From Flavobacterium suaedae (GTDB lineage Bacteria > Bacteroidota > Bacteroidia > Flavobacteriales > Flavobacteriaceae), in NCBI RefSeq assembly GCF_014642915.1, contig NZ_BMJE01000006.1:124001-188000 (forward strand): DNA of 64,000 nt, written 5' to 3'. This document shows, one piece after another, positions 52,576-63,800 of the stretch. Made by a program: the position numbers and the translations under genes. The notes under the pieces are model-generated. The model saw only the letters and a list, made by a program, of their open reading frames with translations, had not been told where the DNA came from and ran no database searches. Position 1 is the first letter of the stretch; the number at the start of each line of letters is the position of its first letter.

Positions 52576-53867
52576 TCAAAACAGGGCACTCCATTCACCG
52601 CATTTTAAACTACAATGAGAACAAAGTAAAGCAGGGAGTTGCGGAATGTATCGGGGCAGGGAATTATCCGGTTGACCCGGATAAAATGAGCTTTACGATG
52701 AAGCTGAACCGCTTCTTAAAACAGATGGAATTAAATGAAAAAACAAAGCGGAACAGCGTCCATATTTCACTCAATTTTGATGTTTCAGAGAACTATTTAT
52801 CAAAGCAAAAACTGCTTGAAATAGCCGATAGTTATCTGGATAAAATCGGTTTTGGTGAGCAACCTTATCTGGTCTATCAACACCACGATGCAGGACATCC
52901 GCACATCCATTTGGTCACTACCAATATTGAAGCGGATGGCAAACGAATTGACTTGCACCATTTGGGCATTCGTAAGTCTGAACCCGCCCGAAAAGCATTG
53001 GAAAATAAGTTCGGTTTGGTGCAGGCCGAAGCTCAAAAAAAAGATAAAAATTATCAGTTAAAACCCATAGCTGTCGGCAAGGCTATGTATGGTAAATCGC
53101 AAACCAAAATGGCTATCCAGAACATTCTGGAAAATGTGTTGATTCCCTATAAATATACCAGCCTTCCGGAGCTGAATGCAGTACTCAATCAATACAATGT
53201 AAAAGCAGAACGGGGAACGGAAAATTCAAAGGTGTATCAGACTGGCGGATTGCTATACCGGGTACTGGATGCTGACGGGAATGCGGTAGGTGTCCCCATC
53301 AAAGCCAGCCTGTTTTATAATAAACCAACCTTGAAATTTCTGGAGCAGAAATTCAAAGAAAATGTGGAGAAACGAACACCTTTTAAAAGGCGGATAAAAA
53401 ATGCTGTGGATAAGGAATTGTTATCAAAAAAGCTATCCATTCCAGAACTAATATCTGCATTGGAAAAACAGGGTATTCATATCGTACTCAGGCAAAATGC
53501 TAACGGAATTTTATACAGGATCACTTATGTAGATCACCAAACCAAATGTGTTTTTAACGGGAGCGCTTTAGGCAAAGCCTATAGTGCCAAAGCCATTCAG
53601 GAAAGGTGTTTGTCGCAAGGGGTTTCAGGACAGGATTTGCTATGGCATCCCGACCCGAAACAAAACATTGGGTTACAGCCACAGACTACCGCTGCGGCAG
53701 AAACCAAAGAAGCTGGTGAAAACTTTCAATATGCTACTATACCAACAGGAAAAGAAAATGTATTAGAGGTGTTGACCCAGGCAGAAAACACCTCGGAGTA
53801 CCTGCCCAATCAGCTTAAAAAGAAACGTAAAAAGAAGAAAAAAAGAAACCTGAATAATAATCAGTAA
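52563..53867 (+). CDS. Relaxase (MOB-type mobilization nuclease)
   Basis: A 434-residue relaxase. The histidine motif HHDAGHPHIHLV (about residues 107-118) is the metal site of the HUH nuclease, and the N-terminal part supplies a Tyr that would attach to the cut DNA (probably in HRILNYNENK). It nicks oriT and leads the strand to the recipient. The C-terminus is long and basic, ending in a Lys-rich stretch. Confidence 0.88.
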   Translation: MVAVIKTGHSIHRILNYNENKVKQGVAECIGAGNYPVDPDKMSFTMKLNRFLKQMELNEKTKRNSVHISLNFDVSENYLSKQKLLEIADSYLDKIGFGEQPYLVYQHHDAGHPHIHLVTTNIEADGKRIDLHHLGIRKSEPARKALENKFGLVQAEAQKKDKNYQLKPIAVGKAMYGKSQTKMAIQNILENVLIPYKYTSLPELNAVLNQYNVKAERGTENSKVYQTGGLLYRVLDADGNAVGVPIKASLFYNKPTLKFLEQKFKENVEKRTPFKRRIKNAVDKELLSKKLSIPELISALEKQGIHIVLRQNANGILYRITYVDHQTKCVFNGSALGKAYSAKAIQERCLSQGVSGQDLLWHPDPKQNIGLQPQTTAAAETKEAGENFQYATIPTGKENVLEVLTQAENTSEYLPNQLKKKRKKKKKRNLNNNQ

Positions 53868-53879
53868 AAAAATAAAGCT

Positions 53880-55871
53880 ATGGCTATGCACACCGGAGAA
53901 AATGAACAGGCGCTGAGAAAGATACTGGATATGACCAGGCTCATCAGTATTACCATATTAATCATCCATTTCTATTATTACTGCTACAGTGCTTTTGAAC
54001 TATGGGGATGGCAAAGCAGATTTAGTGACCGTATTTTAAGCAACATTTATAATACGGGATTGTTCAGCAATTTTCATAAATCGAAATTAATTGCGCTAAG
54101 CTTTTTGGGTATATCCCTTTTAGGAGCTAAAGGGAAAAAGGATGAAAAGCTTAACCACAGAACAGCTTTTGCTTACCTGCTTACCGGATTGCTTATTTAT
54201 TTTATCAGTTACCTATGTATGAAGTTGAATACTCCTATAATAACGACTGCTATTTTGTACATGGCACTAACTGGAATAGGCTTTCTGCTGGTGTTGACCG
54301 GAGGAACATTACTCTCACGAATCATCAGGGATAAAATTAATAACAAGGATATTTTTAATAAGGAAAATGAAACCTTTCCACAGGAAGAACGGCTTTTGGA
54401 AAATGAATATTCTATAAATCTTCCTGCCCAATACCAATTAAAAGACAAGCAACGGAAAAGTTGGGTCAATATCATTAATCCATTTCGGGCGATTATGGTA
54501 TTGGGAACTCCCGGTTCCGGTAAATCCTACTTTGTGATACGTCATGTGATTACCCAACATATCCGTAAAGGGTTTACCATGTTTGTGTACGACTTTAAGT
54601 TTGATGACCTTTCCAAAATAACCTATAATACCTGGCTGAAAAATCAACATCGATATACCAAGCCCCCGGCATTTTATGTGATTAATTTCGATGATCTTAC
54701 TCGCAGTCATCGTTGCAATCCCTTAGAGCCTTCAGCGATGACCGATATTACAGATGCGGCAGAAAGTGCCCGTACTATTTTGATGGGATTAAACAGGGAA
54801 TGGATTAAACGTCAGGGAGACTTCTTTGTGGAATCCCCTATTAACTTTCTAACGGCTATTATCTGGTATCTAAAAAAATACAAGGATGGAGAATTCTGTA
54901 CCTTACCACATGTGATAGAATTAATGCAGGTAGATTATGATAGCCTGTTTACTTTGCTTCGTACAGAAAAGGAAATTGAAGTACTGATAAATCCTTTCGT
55001 TAATGCATATCTGAATGATGTTATGGAACAATTGGAAGGTCAAATTGCCTCAGCAAAAGTGGCAATGGCAAGGCTTTCATCACCACAATTATACTATGTG
55101 TTATCAGGAAATGATTTTAATCTGGATATTAATAATCCGGATGATCCAAAGATTGTATGTATGGGAAACAATCCACAAAAAATACAGATTTACGGAGCAG
55201 TATTATCGCTATATGTAAACCGGTTAATTAAGCTGGTGAACAAAAAAGGAAAGCTAAAGAGTAGTCTCATTTTTGACGAGTTCCCAACTATCTATCTGAA
55301 CAATATGGACAGCTTGATTGCGACTGCCCGGAGCAATAAAGTTTCTACCTGTTTGGGTATTCAGGATTTTAGTCAGCTCCGCAAAGATTACGGTCGAGAG
55401 CAGGCAGATGTGATTATGAATATTACAGGTAATATCGTTAGCGGTCAGGTTACAGGTGATACTGCCAAACAACTATCGGAACGCTTTGGGAAAATTATGC
55501 AGGACAGGGAAAGTTATTCCATCAATAGTGGGGACACTTCGATTAGTCGATCCAAACAATTGGAAGCAGCCATACCACCTTCCAAAATATCGGGGTTAAG
55601 CTCCGGTAAATTTGTGGGTATGGTTGCCGATAATCCAGATTGTAAAATAGATCTGAAGGCTTTCCATTGTGAGATCATTAATGACCATGACAGCCTTAAG
55701 CGTGAGGAGCAAAATTATAAGGACATTGAAGTCATCCGAAAGCTGGATTCGGGTATGGTACAGCGCAACTACTTCCAAATCAAACAGGATATTCAGGACA
55801 TTATACAATCAGAAATGGAACGATTGCTGAATGATCCGGAGTTGAGCCATTTGATTATAAAAAAGATATAA
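53880..55871 (+). CDS. TraG/VirD4-like coupling protein
   Basis: A 663-residue protein with several hydrophobic segments in the first 145 residues and an ATPase domain with Walker A GTPGSGKS (about residue 209) and Walker B SLIFDE (about 461). It brings the relaxosome to a type IV secretion channel. No channel genes are visible, so the element is probably mobilizable with help from another. Its 3' end has a diverged copy at 60566-60650. Confidence 0.9.
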   Translation: MAMHTGENEQALRKILDMTRLISITILIIHFYYYCYSAFELWGWQSRFSDRILSNIYNTGLFSNFHKSKLIALSFLGISLLGAKGKKDEKLNHRTAFAYLLTGLLIYFISYLCMKLNTPIITTAILYMALTGIGFLLVLTGGTLLSRIIRDKINNKDIFNKENETFPQEERLLENEYSINLPAQYQLKDKQRKSWVNIINPFRAIMVLGTPGSGKSYFVIRHVITQHIRKGFTMFVYDFKFDDLSKITYNTWLKNQHRYTKPPAFYVINFDDLTRSHRCNPLEPSAMTDITDAAESARTILMGLNREWIKRQGDFFVESPINFLTAIIWYLKKYKDGEFCTLPHVIELMQVDYDSLFTLLRTEKEIEVLINPFVNAYLNDVMEQLEGQIASAKVAMARLSSPQLYYVLSGNDFNLDINNPDDPKIVCMGNNPQKIQIYGAVLSLYVNRLIKLVNKKGKLKSSLIFDEFPTIYLNNMDSLIATARSNKVSTCLGIQDFSQLRKDYGREQADVIMNITGNIVSGQVTGDTAKQLSERFGKIMQDRESYSINSGDTSISRSKQLEAAIPPSKISGLSSGKFVGMVADNPDCKIDLKAFHCEIINDHDSLKREEQNYKDIEVIRKLDSGMVQRNYFQIKQDIQDIIQSEMERLLNDPELSHLIIKKI

Positions 55872-55970
55872 CGAAAAGGAGAATTCAACAAATGAATGAA
55901 ATTCAACCTACAGTTGAAACATTGCTAAGTATAGATCAAAAATTGAACTAATTGATTTGATTCTATGAAT

Positions 55971-58900
55971 TTAATTGTTTGAAAATTTTCCTTCAAAATA
56001 TTTTATAGATTTTAATTGATTTTTATCGTCTAACCAAATGATATATTTTCTAACTTTTTGGCTGTGTTCAATTTCTTCAATTTTCTTGTTTAGAGGATTT
56101 TTTTTAATAAAGTGAGTTGCCATCCAAAATAATTTCATACTGTTTTTATTTAATTCATCAAGTAAGATATTTTTATCAATCAAAATCATGGATTGATGAT
56201 CTCCATAGCTAAATCTTTCGGTATTAATTTCATGATAAAATCCTACTATATCTGAATTGATATTTAGATAACTATTATTATCTAATTCTGAAATACTAAG
56301 TAGTTTTCTGATTTTTTTAGACGGTATGATAACTTCTTTTTCTCCATCAACGGTATCTTTCATTACTCTGGTGAGACAAGTAAAAACATGTTTACCCCCA
56401 TAAAACTCAGTTTGATTATAATTTTCATCAATCCAATCCATCCAGAACAAATTTGAAGGATTAGTGTAAGTATCGGTATCAGGACTTCCAAAATTATTTA
56501 AATGGATAGATTTTGAGTTTTGAGAAATTTGTTTTATCAATAAATCAAAATCTTTCTCATTTATTAGATAACCGTAACAATCAATAAAGGAATTAATTGT
56601 TTCTGATGAATTGGTTAAACCTGTACTTTGGTATATAGACAAGTATTCTTTTTCAATATCTGAATTAAAGTCTAGATTATTGTACTTAAGCCAACTGTTA
56701 AAATCTATTGTAGGGTTAGTATCTATAATTTTATCAATCTCAATTCCGATATTTTCTAAATTATTGATTTCAGGTGCTAATTCCTCTTTTATTATCCATG
56801 ATGGCGGGTTAAAATATTCATCGACCTGGTTTTCAAGATTGGTTTGTAAATCTTCCACTGGATTACTGATATGTACAATTTTAGAATAATCATCAATCCA
56901 ATTAAATTCCCTGTTTTCATCATCGTATTCATAAGGTAAATAATCAGATAGGTATCCTTTTAAATAATGAACGGCTAACCAAACATATTTTTCTTCAAAA
57001 GTAAATTTTTCACTCTTACTTCCGTGCGTTGCATCAGTATTAACATATCCTGTACTCCTATTAAAACCTAATGATTTTATATATGCTATTGCCGTAGCCA
57101 TTCCCCATGTTCTTGCTGATGTACTGTTATTGATTAATAGGCTATATTTCTGGTAAAAATCTGTGATAAAAGGATTCTCTTTATCATAAGAAAGCGAATT
57201 AAATCCTGTATCAATCGACAAAAAATCATCGTACGCTTTTTTTATTACATACCATGATAAATCATGACCAATTGGATAAGATTCTTCTTTAGGGTTATTT
57301 ATATATTTTTCATCAACTCCCAAAAGGATTAAATTATCTTTATGGGCAGGACGTGATTTTTCAACTTCTAATTTAGAAATTAAATTATACTGAAATGCTC
57401 TTTCAACTATAGCTCTGAAACCATATCTTACTACTACATTTCTATATTTATCGGTGTTACTGAAAATATTATTCAGGCTCCACAAAGCAAGTTCATGAAT
57501 CGCACTTTCGTTTTTACATTTAGTTGCAACTCCCAAAGTTATTGAAGCTAGATCTTCGAGGATTTGTGACTCGTCAACAGGTAACATTAGGTCTAAAAGT
57601 TTTTTAAACTCTGAAGGAAGAATTAGTGCCCATTTGGTTAGTTTACCTCGTAAGTTTTCACGTAATTTTTGATCAAGAGTCGTAAATCCCCATGTGTATA
57701 TTAACGGAAGTCCATCAAACATATTTGTTTCATCTAAATCGAAGTTATCATTAAGAATAGAGGTTAATGACCATTGTGACAATCTATATTTACTTATGTT
57801 TAATTTCTTAGACATTATATTACTTTCATAATCGTCGAATCCAGACCAAAACTTATCTCTTTCAAAATGATTTGTAATATTTTTAAGAATATTGTGAAGG
57901 TACATTGCGTTAAACGAACTATCCTTATCGTATGAAAGCGGTATAATCAAATCTTGTAAAATTTGAAATCTTTTAATATAATTCTTGTGGAAAATTTCTG
58001 TAATCCAGTTTTTATATGTACAACTTATTTCATTTGGTACAGCATATAAAGCATTTAATTGAAGTTCAAAAATTTCATCTTCTGTAAAACCATTAGTTAA
58101 AAAATCATCAATTCCGATTAATCTGTGTTTTTTAATAAATATCTCATTTATTATATCCTGAATTATTCTTCGATTTGGAATAAAATCCGAATGAGGATTA
58201 TAGTATTCATCATCTAATTCTGTTGAAAGCGGAATTGGATTAAAAAGAGAATCGGGTAAACAATCAATTTTTCCATTTATTATGTTGCTACTTATTTTAC
58301 TTGAAACTATAATTTCAAGAATTGATTGATAACTGAAAGTATAAAAACTTTCTTTTGTCTCTAATATGGAATCAGAGCCTACATTTCTCTCATATTTTAT
58401 GAGGATTCCGTTATTAGATAAAAACTCAATTAAAAGTTCTATCTCATTGCTATCTAAATATTTTAACTGGTTTTCAATTTCTAAATCTAAAATTTGAGTA
58501 TGACTTACTTCAGAATTATAATAGAATAAATCGGATATTGTGTTTAAAAATTCTAAAACAGCATTTCTCGATTTTGCTTTTCTTGAATCTAATGATTCTA
58601 AGTATTCCTTATTTATTCTATCAATTTTTAAATTGATAAGTTTAGAAGTGGTTGTTTCAACAATTTCGGTTCTTTTAATAGTACTGCCTTGATATGTTTC
58701 ACAAAATAACTTTAAAGCAAATAAACTATCCAGTCCTTTTATAGATTGATAATTTTCAATGGTGATGTTATATTTTTCGAAATATTTTTTAGCAACATCT
58801 TCAACTTTTACATCACCCTCTCGTTTTAGTCTTAATTCCTTATAGTTTTTTTGGTAATTGGGTAACCTTTGATTATTATAAAAATATTCTCTGGCACTGA

Positions 58901-60326
58901 AAACAAACCGAATTCTTTTGTATTTTCTTGTTATTTCAAGGGCTTCATTAATTCTATCATACCAATTTCCATCATTCAAAATATCTTCTTCAAGCCCATC
59001 AATACAAATTAATACATTTGTATTTTCAAAATTGGTAACATTTTCTGAAGCTAATTGACCATCTTTCCCAATAGCTAATATTTCAAGAGCATTGAAAATT
59101 TCATTTTTATTCCAATTACTCAATTCTAATTCTTGAGATAGTAATTGTGTCCAATCTTTTGAATTAGCTCCCTTAGCCTGAATTAATATAGCTGGTGCAG
59201 ATTTATTTACACATTCTTCTACTGCGTAAGCTAATCCAAGTGTTTTTCCTGTTCCCGGTTTACCTAATATTAAGCTGGTTGATATTGTTACTAATTTATT
59301 TTCAATTTCAAAATATGAATTAATAACATCTGTGCTAAGTTCTCTCAAACTAATTTCCAATTTATCATAAATTGGTTTTAGGATATTAGTGGGAGTTACA
59401 GATTTAAGTTGTTCAACAGTATCTTCAATAGTATTTATAATTGGAATTTCTTCATCCGCATCAATCGTTAAGTTAGGTTCAGTTCCATTTAGTAATTTTG
59501 CTTCTAATTCAGAAGATTTCACCATTAAATCTTCTATAAAAGAATTAATTTGTTGAAGTTTTTTGGTTAATTCATCTGACTTTAAACTCTGATTGATGAA
59601 TTTTTCAGAAATGCTTATAGCATTATTCGCTTTATTTTTAAAGTCAAGAATTTTTACAAGGATTTTTTTTCTAAAAGGTAGGCTATAAAGCTGGCTTTCT
59701 ATTAAATTCTGAATATCACCTTTAGTATGTAGATCTCCAACATATCTTTCTTTTAACCAAAAATTAGTTTTTTGTAAATTAAATTTGTCTTTTAAAAATT
59801 TAGAATGGATTATTTCTTTTTCAAACCAATATTTATGAACTCCCTCATTTTCGGTTTTTTGTAATTCTTCTAAAATAGAATGCTCAAACCACCAAGTGAT
59901 TTTAAGATTTGGGTAGGAGTTTTTTATTTCTTTTTCAAAACTTTCAATTCTTACATCTTCACTATTTTGTGTAGGTTTTTTTCCTTTCCCAATTTTAACC
60001 GAACTAACATTATGAGGAATGCAAATAATATATTCAATAATACTTGATCTTATATTTAAAGCAGTAGTTATGGACTTTTTTATTTGATTTAATTCATTCC
60101 TATCTAAAGCCTGTTTAAACCATTTTGATTGAATGGCAATAAAATTACCATTTGATAATTTACCATAAGCTTCAATTCCTCCATCACCACCTGCGCCATT
60201 TATTACTTTAAATTCGTCAATCGAGTTTGGATATTCTTTTAAAAGGAATCTTTCAAAAAGTTGATTACATAGCGTTTCAAATGAATTTTGATAACTTCCT
60301 CCATAGGTATTAAATGAATCCCACAT
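55971..60326 (-). CDS. Mrr-like nuclease fused to STAND NTPase (Avs-like defence protein)
   Basis: A 1451-residue protein. The N-terminal part (residues 1-180) reads as a restriction-endonuclease-like domain, with Asp in GAGGDGGIEA (D48) and the QSK triad of Mrr nucleases (Q66, K68). A middle coiled region leads to a STAND/NACHT-type NTPase: Walker A GKPGTGKT (355-362), Walker B LICIDGLEED (D443) and a sensor Arg in FVFSAREYF. About 900 residues of helical, repeat-like sequence follow and should act as the sensor. This is the three-part layout of antiviral STAND (Avs) proteins, above all those with an Mrr effector. Activation by a phage protein is inferred from the family. Low GC compared with the mob genes. 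Confidence 0.75.
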   Translation of the reverse strand: MWDSFNTYGGSYQNSFETLCNQLFERFLLKEYPNSIDEFKVINGAGGDGGIEAYGKLSNGNFIAIQSKWFKQALDRNELNQIKKSITTALNIRSSIIEYIICIPHNVSSVKIGKGKKPTQNSEDVRIESFEKEIKNSYPNLKITWWFEHSILEELQKTENEGVHKYWFEKEIIHSKFLKDKFNLQKTNFWLKERYVGDLHTKGDIQNLIESQLYSLPFRKKILVKILDFKNKANNAISISEKFINQSLKSDELTKKLQQINSFIEDLMVKSSELEAKLLNGTEPNLTIDADEEIPIINTIEDTVEQLKSVTPTNILKPIYDKLEISLRELSTDVINSYFEIENKLVTISTSLILGKPGTGKTLGLAYAVEECVNKSAPAILIQAKGANSKDWTQLLSQELELSNWNKNEIFNALEILAIGKDGQLASENVTNFENTNVLICIDGLEEDILNDGNWYDRINEALEITRKYKRIRFVFSAREYFYNNQRLPNYQKNYKELRLKREGDVKVEDVAKKYFEKYNITIENYQSIKGLDSLFALKLFCETYQGSTIKRTEIVETTTSKLINLKIDRINKEYLESLDSRKAKSRNAVLEFLNTISDLFYYNSEVSHTQILDLEIENQLKYLDSNEIELLIEFLSNNGILIKYERNVGSDSILETKESFYTFSYQSILEIIVSSKISSNIINGKIDCLPDSLFNPIPLSTELDDEYYNPHSDFIPNRRIIQDIINEIFIKKHRLIGIDDFLTNGFTEDEIFELQLNALYAVPNEISCTYKNWITEIFHKNYIKRFQILQDLIIPLSYDKDSSFNAMYLHNILKNITNHFERDKFWSGFDDYESNIMSKKLNISKYRLSQWSLTSILNDNFDLDETNMFDGLPLIYTWGFTTLDQKLRENLRGKLTKWALILPSEFKKLLDLMLPVDESQILEDLASITLGVATKCKNESAIHELALWSLNNIFSNTDKYRNVVVRYGFRAIVERAFQYNLISKLEVEKSRPAHKDNLILLGVDEKYINNPKEESYPIGHDLSWYVIKKAYDDFLSIDTGFNSLSYDKENPFITDFYQKYSLLINNSTSARTWGMATAIAYIKSLGFNRSTGYVNTDATHGSKSEKFTFEEKYVWLAVHYLKGYLSDYLPYEYDDENREFNWIDDYSKIVHISNPVEDLQTNLENQVDEYFNPPSWIIKEELAPEINNLENIGIEIDKIIDTNPTIDFNSWLKYNNLDFNSDIEKEYLSIYQSTGLTNSSETINSFIDCYGYLINEKDFDLLIKQISQNSKSIHLNNFGSPDTDTYTNPSNLFWMDWIDENYNQTEFYGGKHVFTCLTRVMKDTVDGEKEVIIPSKKIRKLLSISELDNNSYLNINSDIVGFYHEINTERFSYGDHQSMILIDKNILLDELNKNSMKLFWMATHFIKKNPLNKKIEEIEHSQKVRKYIIWLDDKNQLKSIKYFEGKFSNN

Positions 60327-60881
60327 ACATTTTATTATATAATTATGATACCCGTTGGGTATTTAGAAAAGGGTGTGCAAACTGTTAAAATCCAGTAAAT
60401 TGTAGTAATCACACTATAATTTATATGCACAACTTTTAAGCAAATTACGACAAAATACTCAAGGTTTTAAAAGGATTGGATTGTAAAATGGATTATTTAA
60501 ATCAAATACGCAAACTTAAACTGAGTGATAAACAACTCATTGCCATTGACCTAACATCAGAGTGTATGAGCTACTGAATGATCCGAGATTGAGTCATTTG
60601 GTGGTCAGGAAACAGAATATGAGGTTTGAAGTTTTTTTAATATATCCATAGAATTATAAAATTTAATGAGTAATATCAGATTCAAATATATTTTTACGAG
60701 AATCCGTATAAGTTTTTAATAAATAATTCTAAATTTATAATTCTAACCGTTAAACTGTAAATGAAATACTTTACTTTCTGTAAATAGTTATTGTTTCAGC
60801 TAAAATAGAAATATTCCCCTTAAGAGTTTTAATGGATTTTGATTCAACTTGTTAATGTATTAGTAAAGAGAAGAAATTAAT
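60327..60881. other. Intergenic region with traG 3'-end remnant
   Basis: No complete gene. A fragment at 60566-60650 resembles the last codons of traG. Before it, a 29-codon ORF (60488-60577; DYLNQIRKLKLSDKQLIAI) could be the stub of another gene. The rest is AT-rich and should hold the promoters of the two divergent defence genes. Confidence 0.55.
60566..60650 (+). pseudogene. Diverged copy of the traG 3' end
   Basis: Frame reading LLNDPRLSHLVVRKQN matches the end of the coupling protein (LLNDPELSHLIIKK). The upstream part of traG is missing, and the frame continues to a stop 16 codons further on. It indicates a second, decayed traG copy or a duplication made when the intervening 4.6 kb arrived. 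Confidence 0.6.
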
Positions 60882-63800
60882 ATGAGTTTAAAAAGTGATA
60901 TTGAAGGAATTTTTAGAAAAAATACAGGCTATGCTGAACCTGAACATGCAATAAATCAGGCTGAATCATTAAAATCTTTATCCGTTGATCTTTACACTGA
61001 TTCAAAAAGGTTTGTTTATGAATTACTACAAAATGCTGATGACTCAGTAATACCAGGAGTGTCAGTAAAGGTGGGAATAAGGCTTTTTGATGATTTTCTA
61101 GTTGTAGCACATACTGGTAAACCTTTTGACAAAAGAGATTTAAGAGGCATCTGCGGTGTTAGTGATGGAACTAAAAAAAAGTCAATTGAAAAAACAGGTT
61201 ATAAAGGTATAGGTTTTAAAGCTGTATTTGGGCAATCAGATAAAGTAGTTATTTATTCAAATGGAGATTATTTTAGATTTGATTCAAATTATCCTTTCGG
61301 GTGGAATACTAAATGGGGAGATAGTCAGCAAAATTGGGAAAAAGATAATGATAGGTCATTTTATTATCCTTGGCAAATTATACCAATATATACCGAACTC
61401 GAAGAGGTTGATGAAAGAATCAACGCCTTTATAAGTGATAGTGGGTTTACAGTAGCAACTATTATTTTATTGTCAAAGGGCAAAGATGATGTAAAAAAAG
61501 CAGTTGAAGAATTATCATCAAATGTCAATATGTTTTTATTTCTTAAAAACATACAAGAATTAGACTTTAACATAGCGACTCCAAATATTATTACGCTAGA
61601 TAGAGAGCAAGATTCTACATCTGTTGAAATTAAACACAATGGAAATACTAAATTTTCATGGATAATTAAATCGGTTAAAATACAAGTTCCAACAGAAATA
61701 AGCTTAAAATTAAAAGAAGAAAAGAATATCCCAGATAAACTTTTGAATGCTACTGAAACAGAGTTAACATTTGCAGCAAAAATAGATCAAGATACAATTC
61801 AAAAGTTAAGCAGTGATGAGAGATTACTTTATTCATATCTTCCTACAGAAGAAAGAAAATATACTTTTCCCGTCTTAGTCAATGGTAGCTTTGTGATGAG
61901 TGCAAGTCGGGAAACATTACACGAAGACTCAAAATGGAATAATTGGCTCTTTGAGAATATTCCTGCTGAATTATTAAATTGGATTTCAGAATTGGTACGT
62001 GAAAAATTTGGACAGAGTGCTTATGAATTGATACCAATAAAATCATCTATCAGCAATCTTTTAACTTCATCTTATCAAAATGGTTTATCAAGAGCACTCA
62101 ATTCAATTCCTTTTATTATTTCGAATAAAAATGAATTAATTAGAGCTAATCAAGCAATAATCGACATTACTTCAATGTCAAAAAGAACTTTTATCACCGA
62201 AAGTGCTACAAGAGAATTTGTCATTGATAAAAATAACATTCAAACAATTCATACAAATCCTTTTTTACCTTACACCGGATATGTCCAAATTTTGAAAAAT
62301 AGTGGTGTTTCTGTTTTTGATTGGGAAGATGTGCCAAAATTGTTAGAATCTAGTGCTTTTCAAAAAAGGCATTCGAGTACTAATAATATTCAGCTAATTC
62401 AGTTTTTTAAACAACAATGCGAAATAGAGAATCCAAAAAATATTAATGAAAATAGAATAAAGAATTGGTCTTTTATTCTCGATCATAAAGGGAATATTCT
62501 TCCTCCATCAAACATTTATTTTCCAACACCTGACGATGAAAATTGGGATGACCCCGACAGTGAAATTTCGTTTTTGCATGCCGATGTTCAAAATTTTTTA
62601 CTCCAAAATCCTGAAACACGGAATTGGTTAGAAAAGATAGGTGTAACTGAAAAAACAGATCTTTCTTATCTCAGAAAAACTATCATTGCTAATGCATCTG
62701 TGTATAGTACTCTCGAAAATACATTGGGTACAATAGCGACCATTTTTAGTCTCTATACTAAAAATGAAATTGGCAAAGATGAGCTAGAAAAACTATCTGA
62801 ACTAAAACTATTAACCACTAAAGGCAGTCTACTATCAGCAAGACTCTGTTACTTTTCCGACACCTATAATCCAAGGCTTAAATTACAGACGGAGTTCCAT
62901 GATGATATTTTTATTAGTGAAAGCTATTTGTCTGATAATGCTGAAAAAGACGAGTTGAGACGTTTCTTTAGAATGATGGGTGTGAAAGATGGTATAACAG
63001 CTATATCATATCCTAGAACGAGCAAGTTAGAGTTAACTCAACAATATCAATTTTTAAATGATTATTTCGAAGAAGAAGATAAATCTTTTACGCCTTATCT
63101 ATCAACATTTCAAGCCAATGAATATTCAGGATTAACAACTTTACTTTTTCTTGCCAAATCCAATGACATCAATTTCTTAAAAGTTTTCTGGTCAGATATT
63201 ATTAAATATATAAGTATTGAAGATTTTAATACACCTGCAATAGCATATTGGGGGCAACAAGGAAAGAGAGGAAGAACTGAAGGTAATGAAGTGGAAAATT
63301 ATTTAAAATGGTATATCCAAAATAATGATTGTATTCCTACTCTGATGAATTCAACCGAAAAAGCAAGTGAGGTATATATTAACACTGAAGATATTCTGAC
63401 TGTATCAGGAAGCTATTTACCAATATTTTTTGAGAATGAGCTAACTCAGGATTGGAAAGCCTTTTTTAATTTCAAAACGAAATTATTATTAGAAGATTAC
63501 TTAGAAATATTGACGAGGATAGCTTCTGATACTAACAAGGATGGTAAGGTAAAGAAAGAGAACGTCACTCGCATTCAATCCATATATAAAATTCTATTAG
63601 ATCAATGCAATAATTGGAGTCAGGAAGATATTTTAAAAGTTGAGGAATGGGCAGATAATGGCTATCTACTAAGTACTAAAAATATTTTTGTTGAATGTCA
63701 CAAGCTTAAATTTTTCATAGATGGCAATGAATCAATTTTTCAAGATCAGTTTTCTTTTTTAGTGATTAACGCTGAAAACAAGCAATCTTCCTCTTTAGAA

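Noticed and set aside
55892..55951. 19-codon ORF after traG
   Set aside because: Too short and without a recognised family; may be a remnant of a lost gene.
60488..60577. 29-codon ORF possibly from a transposase
   Set aside because: Resemblance to an IS110-type start is only impressionistic; no DEDD motifs can be checked in so short a piece.
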